Assembly (NCBI RefSeq): GCF_009764645.1 | Contig: NZ_RWIM01000019.1 | Coordinates: 1 to 56,991 of the forward strand | Direction: 5' to 3' | Source: Pseudomonas sp. PB106 | GTDB lineage: Bacteria; Pseudomonadota; Gammaproteobacteria; Pseudomonadales; Pseudomonadaceae | Length of the DNA: 56,991 bases | Part shown: positions 47,473 to 55,469 of the stretch, piece by piece | Position numbering within the stretch: the stretch's first letter is position 1 | How the letters are laid out: the number at the start of each line of letters is the position of its first letter | The notes under the pieces: generated by a model | What the model saw: only the letters and a program-made list of their open reading frames with translations | What the model was told of the DNA's origin: nothing | Databases searched by the model: none | Program-made: the position numbers and the translations under genes

Positions 47473-48201
47473 CTATATACCAATGGTTTGTACTTTGGAC
47501 AGGGCCACGGAGCCCTTGCCAGCCAGGTTGAGCATCAGCTCGCCACCCGTCTGACTGATCGTCACGCTATTGACGGTGGCCGGCAGATAAGTGACCAGGT
47601 CCGTCGCGGCGCCGTTGATTGGCGCGTTGGCCTTGAAGGTGTAAGTGCCGACAGGAACCACAGTGCCCGACGAATCCTTGCCGTCCCAAGTGAAGCTGGC
47701 ATCACCGGCCGCGCGGCTGCCCAGATCGATGGTGCGAACAGCCTTGCCGTCCTTGTCGGTGATGGTCACGGTGCCTTCGGCGATGGACGACGGGACACTC
47801 ACCGTACCGGTCAGGCCTTTTGTCGGATCGTCGAGTTGCGCGGTGTTGGTCTGCACAATCACGTTACGGCCCACCAGCGACGATGCCTGCAAGGCCTGCG
47901 ACGAGTTGTAATTGCCGGCCAGCGAACTCACGGTGCTGTTCAGCGTGGTGATGCCTTCCAGGCTGCTGAACTGCGCCAACTGCGCCACGAATGCGCTGTT
48001 GTCCTGCGGATCGAGCGGGTTCTGGTTTTTCAGCTGGGTCACCAGCAGTTGCAGGAACGCGTCCTTGCCCAGCGCTTGACCGCCGGTTGCACTGTTGGTC
48101 GCCGAAGCGATGCCGCCGGTGGTGCTGCTGCTGGCCGTCTTCGACGAGTTGGCCAGGATGTCATTCATGCTCAGGGAGCTGGTGGTATCGGAAACACTCA
48201 T
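47473..48201 (-). CDS. flgD: Flagellar hook assembly scaffold FlgD
   Basis: A 242-residue hook-cap protein. The conserved N-terminal block is KDAFLQLLVTQLKNQNPLDP followed by FVAQLAQFSSLEG. The C-terminal half is a FlgD Ig/tudor-like domain (FTWDGKDSSGTVVPVGTYTF). It lies between flgC and flgE, with 30 bp to flgE. Confidence 0.96.
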   Translation of the reverse strand: MSVSDTTSSLSMNDILANSSKTASSSTTGGIASATNSATGGQALGKDAFLQLLVTQLKNQNPLDPQDNSAFVAQLAQFSSLEGITTLNSTVSSLAGNYNSSQALQASSLVGRNVIVQTNTAQLDDPTKGLTGTVSVPSSIAEGTVTITDKDGKAVRTIDLGSRAAGDASFTWDGKDSSGTVVPVGTYTFKANAPINGAATDLVTYLPATVNSVTISQTGGELMLNLAGKGSVALSKVQTIGI

Positions 48202-48216
48202 GGCAGTCGCCCCTTA

Positions 48217-48660
48217 TTACTGACCGAGGGTCAGGACCTTCTGCATCATGGTTTTGGCGGTGTTCATCATTTCGGCGTTGGTCTGGAAGGACCGGCTCGC
48301 GGAAATCATGTCAGCCATTTCTTCCACCACATTGACGTTCGGGTAGTAGACGTAGCCTTTGGCGTCGGCTGCCGGATGGTTCGGCTCGTAACGCGCTTCG
48401 AGGTTGCTCTGGTCTTCGACGACGCCGAGTACCTGCACGCCCTGCCCTGCGGCGTCCTGGCTCTGGAACAGCGAGTTGCTGCCGGTGTTCTGGCCGCCCT
48501 GGAACATGGTGGCAAACACCGGGTGACGGGCGCGGTAGGTCTGGTCGATGCTCGACGAGACGGTTTCGGCGTTGGCGATGTTCGAAGCCACGGTGTTCAG
48601 ACGCGTGGTTTGAGCGCTCATGCCGCTGCCGGCAATGTTGAAAACGCTGGACAGGGACAT
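48217..48660 (-). CDS. flgC: Flagellar basal-body rod protein FlgC
   Basis: A 147-residue proximal rod protein. N-terminal rod motif: FNIAGSGMSAQTTRLNTVASNIANAETV (quoted in parts). C-terminal helix: VNVVEEMADMISASRSFQTN. It starts three bases after flgB stops and is followed 15 bp later by flgD. Confidence 0.96.
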   Translation of the reverse strand: MSLSSVFNIAGSGMSAQTTRLNTVASNIANAETVSSSIDQTYRARHPVFATMFQGGQNTGSNSLFQSQDAAGQGVQVLGVVEDQSNLEARYEPNHPAADAKGYVYYPNVNVVEEMADMISASRSFQTNAEMMNTAKTMMQKVLTLGQ

Positions 48661-48663
48661 GGA

Positions 48664-49071
48664 TTACTCTCCGCGCAGGGCTGACACCAGCCCTTTGAAT
48701 TTGCTGTTGAGCAGCGTGAAACTGGCCTGGAAGCCCACGGCGTTTTCCGCGTAGTTGGACTGTTCCAGTTGGGCGTCCACGGTGTTCTGGTCGATCGAAG
48801 GCTGCATCGGCGTGCGATACATCAGCGACTCGTCGCCGTTGCCCAGACCTTCAGCTTCGATGTGACGGCTGTTGGTCATGTTCAGGGCGATGGTGCCGTT
48901 GGCGTTTTTCTGGGTCTGTGCTTCCAGTACTTTGGAGAAGTCCAGATCCCGCGCCTTGTAGTTCGGGGTATCGGCGTTGGCGATGTTGTTGGCCAGCACT
49001 TCTGCACGTTGGGCGCGGAAGCCCAGAGCCTTTTCGTGAATGCCGAGCGCTTTATCGAAGCTGATGCTCAT
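48664..49071 (-). CDS. flgB: Flagellar basal-body rod protein FlgB
   Basis: A 135-residue proximal rod protein. The N-terminal motif is EVLANNIANADTPNYKARDL; the C-terminus is NYAENAVGFQASFTLLNSKF. The ATG at 49071 gives MSISFDKALGIHEKAL; a longer ORF upstream runs across the sigma-54 promoter and is rejected. First gene of flgBCDE. Confidence 0.96.
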   Translation of the reverse strand: MSISFDKALGIHEKALGFRAQRAEVLANNIANADTPNYKARDLDFSKVLEAQTQKNANGTIALNMTNSRHIEAEGLGNGDESLMYRTPMQPSIDQNTVDAQLEQSNYAENAVGFQASFTLLNSKFKGLVSALRGE

Positions 49072-49114
49072 GTCGGGAACCTTCAGGTGACCGGTTTTTC
49101 GTAACTGAGCTTTA

Positions 49115-49129
49115 GCAAGCGCCGTGCCA
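49115..49129 (-). promoter_or_regulatory. Sigma-54 (RpoN) promoter of flgBCDE
   Basis: On the minus strand TGGCACGGCGCTTGC is an exact -24/-12 match (TGGCAC-N5-TTGC), ending 43 bp before the flgB ATG. In P. aeruginosa flgBCDE is a class III flagellar operon dependent on RpoN and FleR. Confidence 0.9.
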
Positions 49130-49260
49130 ATGCTCAAAACCCCCATAAACCGGGGCTTTGCGGGGTATCGGCAAAGCGGCAATGCCAGAAAAGCGGCAAC
49201 CGGTTTCCGCCGAATGCCGCTTTTCTGCCGCTTGCCATCCATCTCATACACACCACGGCC

Positions 49261-49356
49261 CCCTGTAGGAGTGAGCCTGCTCGCGATGGCGGTAGCACAT
49301 TCAACATCATCGGTGCCTGACACACCGCTATCGCGAGCAGGCTCACTCCTACAGGG
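49261..49356. repeat. REPIN doublet, TGTAGGAGTGAGCCTGCTCGCGAT family
   Basis: Arms at 49261-49293 and 49324-49356 are perfect inverted copies of 33 bases. This family is distinct from the GTGGGAGC types in the window, and this is its only copy here. Confidence 0.9.
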
Positions 49357-49390
49357 ATTTGTGGTGCATGAGGGAAATCATTCGGGCACA

Positions 49391-49424
49391 AAAAAACGGC
49401 AGACCTTTTGGGCCTGCCGTTTCA
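49391..49424 (-). terminator. Intrinsic terminator of cheV-cheR
   Basis: AAACGGCAG (49394-49402) and CTGCCGTTT (49414-49422) form a 9-bp stem, followed on the minus strand by TTTTTTT. It lies 19 bp past the cheR stop. Confidence 0.92.
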
Positions 49425-49440
49425 TGTATTGCCGTTGCAA

Positions 49441-50268
49441 TCATTTCGCCTGGTAAATGATCCCCGGGCTGCACTGCACCATCTGGTAATGGTCCGGCAA
49501 ACCGTTCAACGCTTCGGAAGCGCCAAGGAACAGATAACCACCCGGCTTCAACGTGCTGTGAATACGCAACAGGATGTCCTTCTTCACTTCGGCAGAGAAG
49601 TAGATCAACACGTTGCGGCAGAACACGATGTCGAACTTGCCCAGCGCGGCATAGCTGTCGAGCAGGTTGAACGAGCGGAACTCCACCCGGCTCTTGATCG
49701 GCGCCTTGATCACCCAGCGACCCGGCCCTTTCGGGTCGAAGTAACGCTGCAGGCGTTCGGGCGACAAACCGCGACCGATCGCCAGGCTGTCGTACTCGCC
49801 GGTCTTGCAGTTGGTCAACATCAGGCCGGACAGATCAGTGGCAACGATCTGCACACCCATCTTCAATTGGCCGAGGTTACTGCGCTCGAACTCGTCGATC
49901 GACATCGACAGCGAGTACGGTTCCTGCCCCGACGAGCACGCCGCCGACCAGATCCGCAGACGCTGGTTGGGGCTGGCCTTGATCGCTTCGGGCAGCACCT
50001 TGTTCTTCAAGACTTCAAACGGATAGGTGTCACGAAACCACAGGGTTTCGTTGGTCGTCATGGCATCGACCACTTGCTCGCGCAAACCGCTGCGCGGCTG
50101 GGTCTGGATGCGCTGGACCAGCTCACCCAGGGATTTGATGCCTTGCTGCTCCATCAGTTTGTTGAGACGGCTCGAGACCAGGTACTGCTTGTTTTCACCG
50201 AGCAAAATGCCACAGGCTTTTTCCAGGAAGACCCGGAACTGTTCGAAATCCAAATTACCCGTAGACAA
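49441..50268 (-). CDS. cheR: Chemotaxis protein methyltransferase CheR
   Basis: A 275-residue SAM-dependent enzyme that methylates glutamates of chemoreceptors. An N-terminal helical domain (about 1-75) is followed by the SAM fold: IWSAACSSGQEPYSLSM, VATDLSGLML, and FDIVFCRNVLIYF. It is downstream of cheV on the same strand, 46 bp apart, and corresponds to P. aeruginosa CheR1 (PA3348). Confidence 0.95.
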   Translation of the reverse strand: MSTGNLDFEQFRVFLEKACGILLGENKQYLVSSRLNKLMEQQGIKSLGELVQRIQTQPRSGLREQVVDAMTTNETLWFRDTYPFEVLKNKVLPEAIKASPNQRLRIWSAACSSGQEPYSLSMSIDEFERSNLGQLKMGVQIVATDLSGLMLTNCKTGEYDSLAIGRGLSPERLQRYFDPKGPGRWVIKAPIKSRVEFRSFNLLDSYAALGKFDIVFCRNVLIYFSAEVKKDILLRIHSTLKPGGYLFLGASEALNGLPDHYQMVQCSPGIIYQAK

Positions 50269-50314
50269 TGATGCCGCCTCTTAAATCGTGTTGACCGCCA
50301 GGGACAAAGCGCCC

Positions 50315-51247
50315 CTAGCTGATATCTGCTGCTTTGATCCGGTCGACTACCCGGGATGCCAGGTCATCAGGACGGAATTTGGCCAAAAAGTCATCGGCGC
50401 CGACTTTCTTGACCATCGCCTGATTGAATACCCCGGACAACGAAGTATGCAGGATGATATGAAGCTTTTGCATGCGTGGGTCAGCGCGGATTTCCGCCGT
50501 CAGGGTGTACCCGTCCATCTCCGGCATCTCGATGTCGGAGATCATCATCAGGAACTCTTCTTCCGGCTTCTTGCCCTCATCGACCAGCTTGCGCAGGTAA
50601 TCCAGCGCCTGCTTGCCGTCGTTCAGCGCGACCACTTCGACACCGACCGTCTGCAGACAACGCGTGACCTGCTTGCGCGCCACCGACGAGTCATCGACCG
50701 TCAGCACCCGCAGCGACAACGCTTTGGTCTGGGTCTCGACATCGACCACGCCCACCGAAATCGCTTCCGGTGTCGGCGCAACTTCCGCCAGCACTTTCTC
50801 GACGTCGATGATTTCGACTAACTGATTGTCCACCCGAGTCACAGCGGTCAGGTAATGATCGCGACCCGTGCCCTTGGGCGGTGGATGAATCTCTTCCCAG
50901 TTCATGTTGACGATGCGCTCCACCGAGCGGACCAGGAAACCCTGGGTCTTGGTGTTGTACTCCGTGATGATCACGAACGGGTTTTTCTTGTCCTTCAACG
51001 CACCCGAGCCGGTCGCCATTGCCAGATCAAGGATCGGAATGGTTGCCCCCCGGATATTTGCCACCCCGCACACGACAGGACTGGACTTGGGCATCAACGT
51101 CAGTGACGGGCACTGCAACACTTCCCGTACCTTGAACACGTTGATTCCGTAGAGCTGCTGACCGTCGAGACGGAACAACAACAACTCCAGGCGATTCTGC
51201 CCCACCAGTTGCGTGCGCTGGTTTACCGAATCCATTACACCAGCCAT
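50315..51247 (-). CDS. cheV: Chemotaxis coupling protein CheV
   Basis: A 310-residue protein with an N-terminal CheW domain (about 12-160, including NVFKVREVLQ and IRGATIPILDLA) and a C-terminal receiver (about 175-305) with phospho-Asp in MISDIEMPEMDGY and Lys in VGADDFLAKF. It couples receptors to CheA and may act as a phosphate sink. The ATG at 51247 gives MAGVMDSVNQRTQLV. It is divergent from flgA, 82 bp apart. Confidence 0.95.
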   Translation of the reverse strand: MAGVMDSVNQRTQLVGQNRLELLLFRLDGQQLYGINVFKVREVLQCPSLTLMPKSSPVVCGVANIRGATIPILDLAMATGSGALKDKKNPFVIITEYNTKTQGFLVRSVERIVNMNWEEIHPPPKGTGRDHYLTAVTRVDNQLVEIIDVEKVLAEVAPTPEAISVGVVDVETQTKALSLRVLTVDDSSVARKQVTRCLQTVGVEVVALNDGKQALDYLRKLVDEGKKPEEEFLMMISDIEMPEMDGYTLTAEIRADPRMQKLHIILHTSLSGVFNQAMVKKVGADDFLAKFRPDDLASRVVDRIKAADIS

Positions 51248-51302
51248 GCCCAGACTCCTACACCAACGCCAAGTGTTGTTGCGACGCACATTCATTGCTA
51301 AA

Positions 51303-51317
51303 CGGCACGGCGCTTGC
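51303..51317 (+). promoter_or_regulatory. Sigma-54-like promoter element at the start of flgA
   Basis: CGGCACGGCGCTTGC matches TGGCAC-N5-TTGC except for the first base. Placing the final C at -12 puts +1 at 51329, one base before the flgA ATG at 51330. In P. aeruginosa flgA is RpoN/FleQ dependent. Confidence 0.65.
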
Positions 51318-51329
51318 TTTTTAACTCGT

Positions 51330-52091
51330 ATGAACGCTCAAACGACATTTTTCCGACACCTGACCTCCCGCACTCGCCAAAGCCTGTGCGTGCTGTCCGC
51401 CGTCTGCTTGTTTTCCGCTGGCAGCCCTGCCGTTGCTGATACGGTTACCTTGCCTGACATGCTTATCGGCGTCACTCAGGGCTTTCTTGAGTTCACCGTA
51501 GAAGACTATCTGGCCACCAGTCAAACGGAAGGCCGCTATGAAATCGAGGTCAAGCAACTCGATCCGCGTATGCGCATGCCCATGTGCGACAAGGAATTGA
51601 CAGCGTCGCTGGAGAGTCCGGCACGTCCTTTGGGGCGGGTCACCGTCAAGGTTCGCTGTGAGGGCGCATCGCCCTGGACCGTGTTCGTGCCCGCTCAAGT
51701 CCGCCTGTTTCGCGAGATTGTGACGACCACCCGACCACTCAAGCGCGCCGGGATTATCGAGCCGCAGGACGTGACCTTGCGTGAACGCGATGTCAGCACG
51801 ATCAATCAGGGCTTTCTGACCTCGGTAGACGAAGCGATCGGGCAGAAATTAACCCGACCAACGGTCGCCGATCAGGTGATTACCCTGGTGCATCTGGAGC
51901 AGGCTGAAGTCGTGCGCAAAGGCGATCAAGTGGTCATCACCGCTCGCAGCGGCACGCTCGCCGTACGCATGCCCGGCGAAGCCCTGGCCAATGGCGGTTT
52001 GAAAGAACAGATCCGGGTGAAAAACCTCAACTCCCAGCGAGTCATCAAGGCGCAGGTCATCGCGCCGGGCCAAGTTGAGGTGGCCATGTAA
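51330..52091 (+). CDS. flgA: Flagellar P-ring assembly chaperone FlgA
   Basis: A 253-residue periplasmic protein. A signal peptide with a long basic n-region (residues 1-18) precedes the core CVLSAVCLFSAGSPAVA. The SAF/ChapFlgA domain occupies the C-terminal half (VTTTRPLKRAGIIEPQDVTLRERD, quoted in part, then RPTVADQVITLV and VRVKNLNSQRVIKAQV-like KNLNSQRVIKAQV). No Shine-Dalgarno sequence is seen before the ATG; the preceding sequence is a sigma-54 element. A start further downstream would remove the basic n-region. Confidence 0.92.
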   Translation: MNAQTTFFRHLTSRTRQSLCVLSAVCLFSAGSPAVADTVTLPDMLIGVTQGFLEFTVEDYLATSQTEGRYEIEVKQLDPRMRMPMCDKELTASLESPARPLGRVTVKVRCEGASPWTVFVPAQVRLFREIVTTTRPLKRAGIIEPQDVTLRERDVSTINQGFLTSVDEAIGQKLTRPTVADQVITLVHLEQAEVVRKGDQVVITARSGTLAVRMPGEALANGGLKEQIRVKNLNSQRVIKAQVIAPGQVEVAM

Positions 52092-52192
52092 AAGCCTCAG
52101 GAGAAAACTGGCGCGGACCCCGTCGCTTCCCTAAACTGTGCCGCAGCAGGACACGCGTCGGCGCATGCAAGGCATATTGGTATAAATGTGCC

Positions 52193-52219
52193 TAAAGTTT
52201 TCCAGGGGATGGCCGAAAA
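52193..52219 (+). promoter_or_regulatory. Sigma-28 (FliA) promoter of flgM
   Basis: TAAAGTTT (52193-52200), an 11-bp spacer and GCCGAAAA (52212-52219) match the consensus TAAAGTTT-N11-GCCGATAA at 15 of 16 positions. It lies 35 bp before the flgM ATG. Confidence 0.93.
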
Positions 52220-52254
52220 CATGGCAAGCGTCCAAATTCCCAGAGGTTTTTATC

Positions 52255-52581
52255 ATGGTCATCGATTTCAGCCGTTTGAACAGCTCCTCGTCACTTACGG
52301 GCAGTACACGTACCAGCAACGCCAAGGAGACCGCTGAAACCGGTACTTCCGCGCCGCTGAATACCCCGGCCGAACAGGCCAGTACCGCAAAAAGCGGGGA
52401 ATCGGTACACCTCAGCAATGAGGCTCAACAGTTGCAGAAGGTCACTGACAAGCTGCGCGATCAGCCTGCTGTCGACAAAGCCCGTGTGGCCGAGTTGAAA
52501 GCCGCGATTGCCGATGGCAGCTATAAAGTCGACAGCAACCGTGTAGCCAGCAAACTGCTCAACTTCGAAGCCCAGCGCTAG
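52255..52581 (+). CDS. flgM: Anti-sigma-28 factor FlgM
   Basis: A 108-residue protein that binds FliA and is exported when the hook is complete. The N-terminus ([13 protein letters not shown]) is Ser/Thr-rich and disordered, as in other FlgM proteins. The C-terminal half ([21 protein letters not shown], quoted in part, then [25 protein letters not shown]) is the sigma-28-binding helices. Start at the ATG 52255 with AGAGG upstream. Transcribed from a FliA promoter, giving feedback, with flgN 48 bp downstream. Confidence 0.95.
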   Translation: MVIDFSRLNSSSSLTGSTRTSNAKETAETGTSAPLNTPAEQASTAKSGESVHLSNEAQQLQKVTDKLRDQPAVDKARVAELKAAIADGSYKVDSNRVASKLLNFEAQR

Positions 52582-52629
52582 GCTTTTGCCGGCGCCAGGC
52601 TTTTGGACGCTTAAAACCCAAGGCCATCC

Positions 52630-53097
52630 ATGCACGACACTAATTTATTGCAACTGATCAACGACGACTTTGCTCCAGCTCAACAATTGCTGGAGTTGCT
52701 GCAAACCGAATCTCTCGCTTTGCACGGTCGCGACATGCCCCTGCTGGAAGAAATTCTGGCGCACAAACAGGCATTGATCATTCTGCTTGAACAGCATGGC
52801 CGCAAGCGCAGCGAAATCCTCGCCAGCCTCAACTTGCCGACCGATCGTAGCGGTCTTGCGCAACTGGCCAGCCACTCGAGCATTGGCGACCAGTTGCTAA
52901 CGCAAGGCGATGCATTGACCGATCTGATCGCGCAATGCCAGGCCGCCAATCTCAAGAATGGCCAGTCGATCCAGATCCAGCAGGCCGCCACGGCCAATCA
53001 ACTGAAGATCCTTACCGGTGGTGAAGCGCCAGCGCTTTACAACGCCAGCGGTACGTTTGCCAAACCCGCCGTACCGCGTCCGCTCAGCCAGGCATGA
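52630..53097 (+). CDS. flgN: Flagellar export chaperone FlgN
   Basis: A 155-residue, mainly helical cytoplasmic chaperone for hook-filament junction proteins FlgK and FlgL. Helical blocks: LELLQTESLALHGRDMPLLEE and IILLEQHGRKRSEIL; the LLTGGEAPALYNASG-type C-terminal segment (here KILTGGEAPALYNASG) is typical of pseudomonad FlgN. It lies between flgM and flgZ. Confidence 0.93.
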   Translation: MHDTNLLQLINDDFAPAQQLLELLQTESLALHGRDMPLLEEILAHKQALIILLEQHGRKRSEILASLNLPTDRSGLAQLASHSSIGDQLLTQGDALTDLIAQCQAANLKNGQSIQIQQAATANQLKILTGGEAPALYNASGTFAKPAVPRPLSQA

Positions 53098-53185
53098 GTC
53101 GTTGATGCGTCAGCTCTATCAACCCGCGGAACATGCTGGCAAAATGCTGGCTAGTCGTCATATTTTGTCTGGAGATTGATAAACC

Positions 53186-53932
53186 GTGTCCAACGCCCTC
53201 AGCGCGGATGATGCTCCGCAGCCACCAAAGGTGCTCACCACGCCACTGGAAATCTCCAGCAACCTGCGTCAGCTGCAAGACAGCCACGATCCTTTGATCA
53301 TCACGTTCCACGAGCGCAGCCAGCGCTTTCAGAGCTACTTGATCAAAGTTGACCGCGACACCGCTTCGATTGCACTGGACGAAATGATCCCGCGCGATGG
53401 CGAACGTTTCCTGTTGGCCGGCGAGCCGTTCAAGGTTGAAGGTTTTCACGAAGGCGTGCGCATCGCCTGGGAATGCAACGGCACGCTGAACATTGAAGAG
53501 TCCGAAGGCGACCGTTTCTACACCGGCGAGCTGCCGACCGAAGTGGTTTACCACCAACGCCGCAATGCTTTCCGCGCCGCGCTGAAACTCGCTGATCTGG
53601 TCAGCGTTGAACTGGGTGGCGAAAAGCTCAAGGCGCCGATCAACGGCAAGCTGCTGGATATTTCCGCGACCGGTTGCAAGCTGCGTTTCGAAGGTGACAT
53701 CACTGATCGCTTGCAACTGGGCCAGGTCTACGACCGCTTGATCGCCACGCCGCTGTTCGGCAATCAGCCGACCGCCGTCGAACTGCGTTACTTGCACTTC
53801 GAAGAAAAACTCAACATCACCTTCGCCGGCCTGCGTTTCCACAACATCAGTGGTCAGGCGGCGCGCAACGTTGAGCGTTTCGTTTATCAGTTGCAGCGTG
53901 AAGCACGTCGTTTCGATAAAGACGATATGTGA
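53186..53932 (+). CDS. flgZ: c-di-GMP-binding flagellar brake protein FlgZ/YcgR
   Basis: A 248-residue protein starting at GTG. The N-terminal YcgR domain (about 1-115) is followed by a PilZ domain (about 118-240) with the c-di-GMP motifs RRNAFR and DISATG. When bound to c-di-GMP such proteins slow the motor. In P. fluorescens FlgZ is linked with flgMN, as here, 88 bp downstream of flgN. A strong terminator follows. Confidence 0.94.
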   Translation: MSNALSADDAPQPPKVLTTPLEISSNLRQLQDSHDPLIITFHERSQRFQSYLIKVDRDTASIALDEMIPRDGERFLLAGEPFKVEGFHEGVRIAWECNGTLNIEESEGDRFYTGELPTEVVYHQRRNAFRAALKLADLVSVELGGEKLKAPINGKLLDISATGCKLRFEGDITDRLQLGQVYDRLIATPLFGNQPTAVELRYLHFEEKLNITFAGLRFHNISGQAARNVERFVYQLQREARRFDKDDM

Positions 53933-53947
53933 TTTGTAGCGACCAAT

Positions 53948-53983
53948 AAAAAGGGCAGTCTTTGGCGGGACTGCCCTTTTTTA
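53948..53983 (+). terminator. Intrinsic terminator of flgM-flgN-flgZ, possibly bidirectional
   Basis: AAGGGCAGTC (53951-53960) pairs with GACTGCCCTT (53969-53978), followed by TTTTTT and preceded by AAAAA. It lies between flgZ and the convergent MFS gene and can serve both. Confidence 0.92.
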
Positions 53984-54005
53984 TGCGCGGTGTTTTTGGT
54001 TCAGC

Positions 54006-55400
54006 TCAAGGTCGGCCGCCACTGAGATCCGGGGTCGGTTTGTCATTATCGTTGTCGGTGTCCGGCTCGCCCTCTACAGCAGGCTCGACCGGCGTATCGG
54101 TTTCAGGCGCTGGTTCGGGAGCCGGCGCTTGCACAGGATCCTGCACCATCTGCTCCTGCACCACCTGCTCGTCGACCCGAGGGTCAAGCGCCGCCACCAG
54201 CGGCGAGCTGGACATGCTGTCCGGCATGGCGACGTGGTGCAGCGGCGCGTCGTCGACCTGGTGCAGATTGGTCACGGCTTTCGGACGAATCCGCCACACC
54301 AGCACCAGCGCAAAGAAGCTGAAGAACGCATACAGACTCTGGCTGCCGAGAAACTTCATCAACACACCCGCCAGCAACGGCCCGATGCTCGCGCCGACAC
54401 CGTAAGTCACCAGCAGCATCGCCGTCAGCGACACCCGCCGATCCCCCTCGACGTGGTCGTTGGAGAACGCCACTGCCAGCGGATACAGGCAGAACTGCAC
54501 CAGCGAACACAGGAAGCCCACGCCGAACAAGACCTCCAGCGGCACGTGCGGCAGCACCGCCAGAGGCAACGCGGCCACCGCCAGGAACCCGGCGAAACAA
54601 CGAATCAACAGCGCCCGATCATAACGGTCAGACAACCAGCCCAACGGCCACTGCACCAGCAACCCGGCAAAAATGCAGCTACCCATAAACAGACCGACCT
54701 GCTCGGTCGACAGCCCCTGCTGCGAGGCATACAGCGGTGCCAGACCGTAGAACGAGCCGATGATCAGGCCGGCCCCGAGCACCGTGCTCAACGACTGCGG
54801 GACTCGCTTGATGAAGAAGCGCGGCTCCATCGGCGCCGGATGCAAAGGCGCCGGGTGAATGCGCCGGGTCAGCGTCACCGGCACCAGACACAGCGCAAAG
54901 CACAGGGCGACCAGCATCAGCAGTTCCAGACCCAGCCCCGGGTGCATCACCAGAATCAGTTGACCCAGCACCAGACCCAGATACGAAGCGATCATGTACC
55001 CACTGAACACCAAGCCACGCTGATTGGCGTCGGCCTGCTCGTTGAGCCAGCTCTCGATCACCATGTATTGGCACATCATGCCCAGACCGACGATGGTCCG
55101 CAGCACCAGCCACGCTGGCAGCCAGTCCACCAGACCATGGCCGAGCACCGCCGCGCCGACGATCCCCGCACATGCCGAGTACGCACGGATATGCCCGACG
55201 CGGGCGATCAACCGGTGGCCGATCTTGCCGCCTAGCACCAGGCCGAAATAGTTGGCCGCCATCAACGCACCGACCCACAGGCCGTCGACGTTGTCAGCGG
55301 CCAGGCGCAAGGCTAGATAGGTCGATAGAAGGCCCGAGCCGATCAACATCATCAGCGAGGCGAAATACAGCGCTCGAAAGGATTTCCAGATTTGGCGCAT
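54006..55400 (-). CDS. MFS transporter, YcaD-like, with an acidic Pro-rich tail
   Basis: A 464-residue membrane protein with twelve predicted segments from about residue 10 to 385 and MFS signature loops (GKIGHRLIARVGHIRAY, GWLSDRYDRALLIRC). The pattern resembles the YcaD/UPF0226 subgroup. The last 75 residues are a hydrophilic tail of Asp, Glu, Pro, Gln and Val (PVQAPAPEPAPETDTP and similar), unusual for this family. The substrate is unknown. It is downstream of a polyamine-ligase-like gene, 69 bp apart on the same strand. Confidence 0.85.
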   Translation of the reverse strand: MRQIWKSFRALYFASLMMLIGSGLLSTYLALRLAADNVDGLWVGALMAANYFGLVLGGKIGHRLIARVGHIRAYSACAGIVGAAVLGHGLVDWLPAWLVLRTIVGLGMMCQYMVIESWLNEQADANQRGLVFSGYMIASYLGLVLGQLILVMHPGLGLELLMLVALCFALCLVPVTLTRRIHPAPLHPAPMEPRFFIKRVPQSLSTVLGAGLIIGSFYGLAPLYASQQGLSTEQVGLFMGSCIFAGLLVQWPLGWLSDRYDRALLIRCFAGFLAVAALPLAVLPHVPLEVLFGVGFLCSLVQFCLYPLAVAFSNDHVEGDRRVSLTAMLLVTYGVGASIGPLLAGVLMKFLGSQSLYAFFSFFALVLVWRIRPKAVTNLHQVDDAPLHHVAMPDSMSSSPLVAALDPRVDEQVVQEQMVQDPVQAPAPEPAPETDTPVEPAVEGEPDTDNDNDKPTPDLSGGRP

Positions 55401-55469
55401 CGGCGTTCCGAGCGGCTCCTTGCAGTAAAGACCGGGCTACCAAAACGATAGCCCGATGGCGACGATACG

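Larger units (their letters stand above)
49072..49440. other. 369-bp region between flgB and cheR
   Basis: It holds the flgB sigma-54 promoter (49115-49129), a REPIN doublet (49261-49356) and the cheR terminator (49391-49424). I see no additional gene. Confidence 0.7.

Noticed and set aside
48664..49323. 219-residue version of FlgB
   Set aside because: It crosses the sigma-54 promoter and a REP arm; FlgB starts at 49071.
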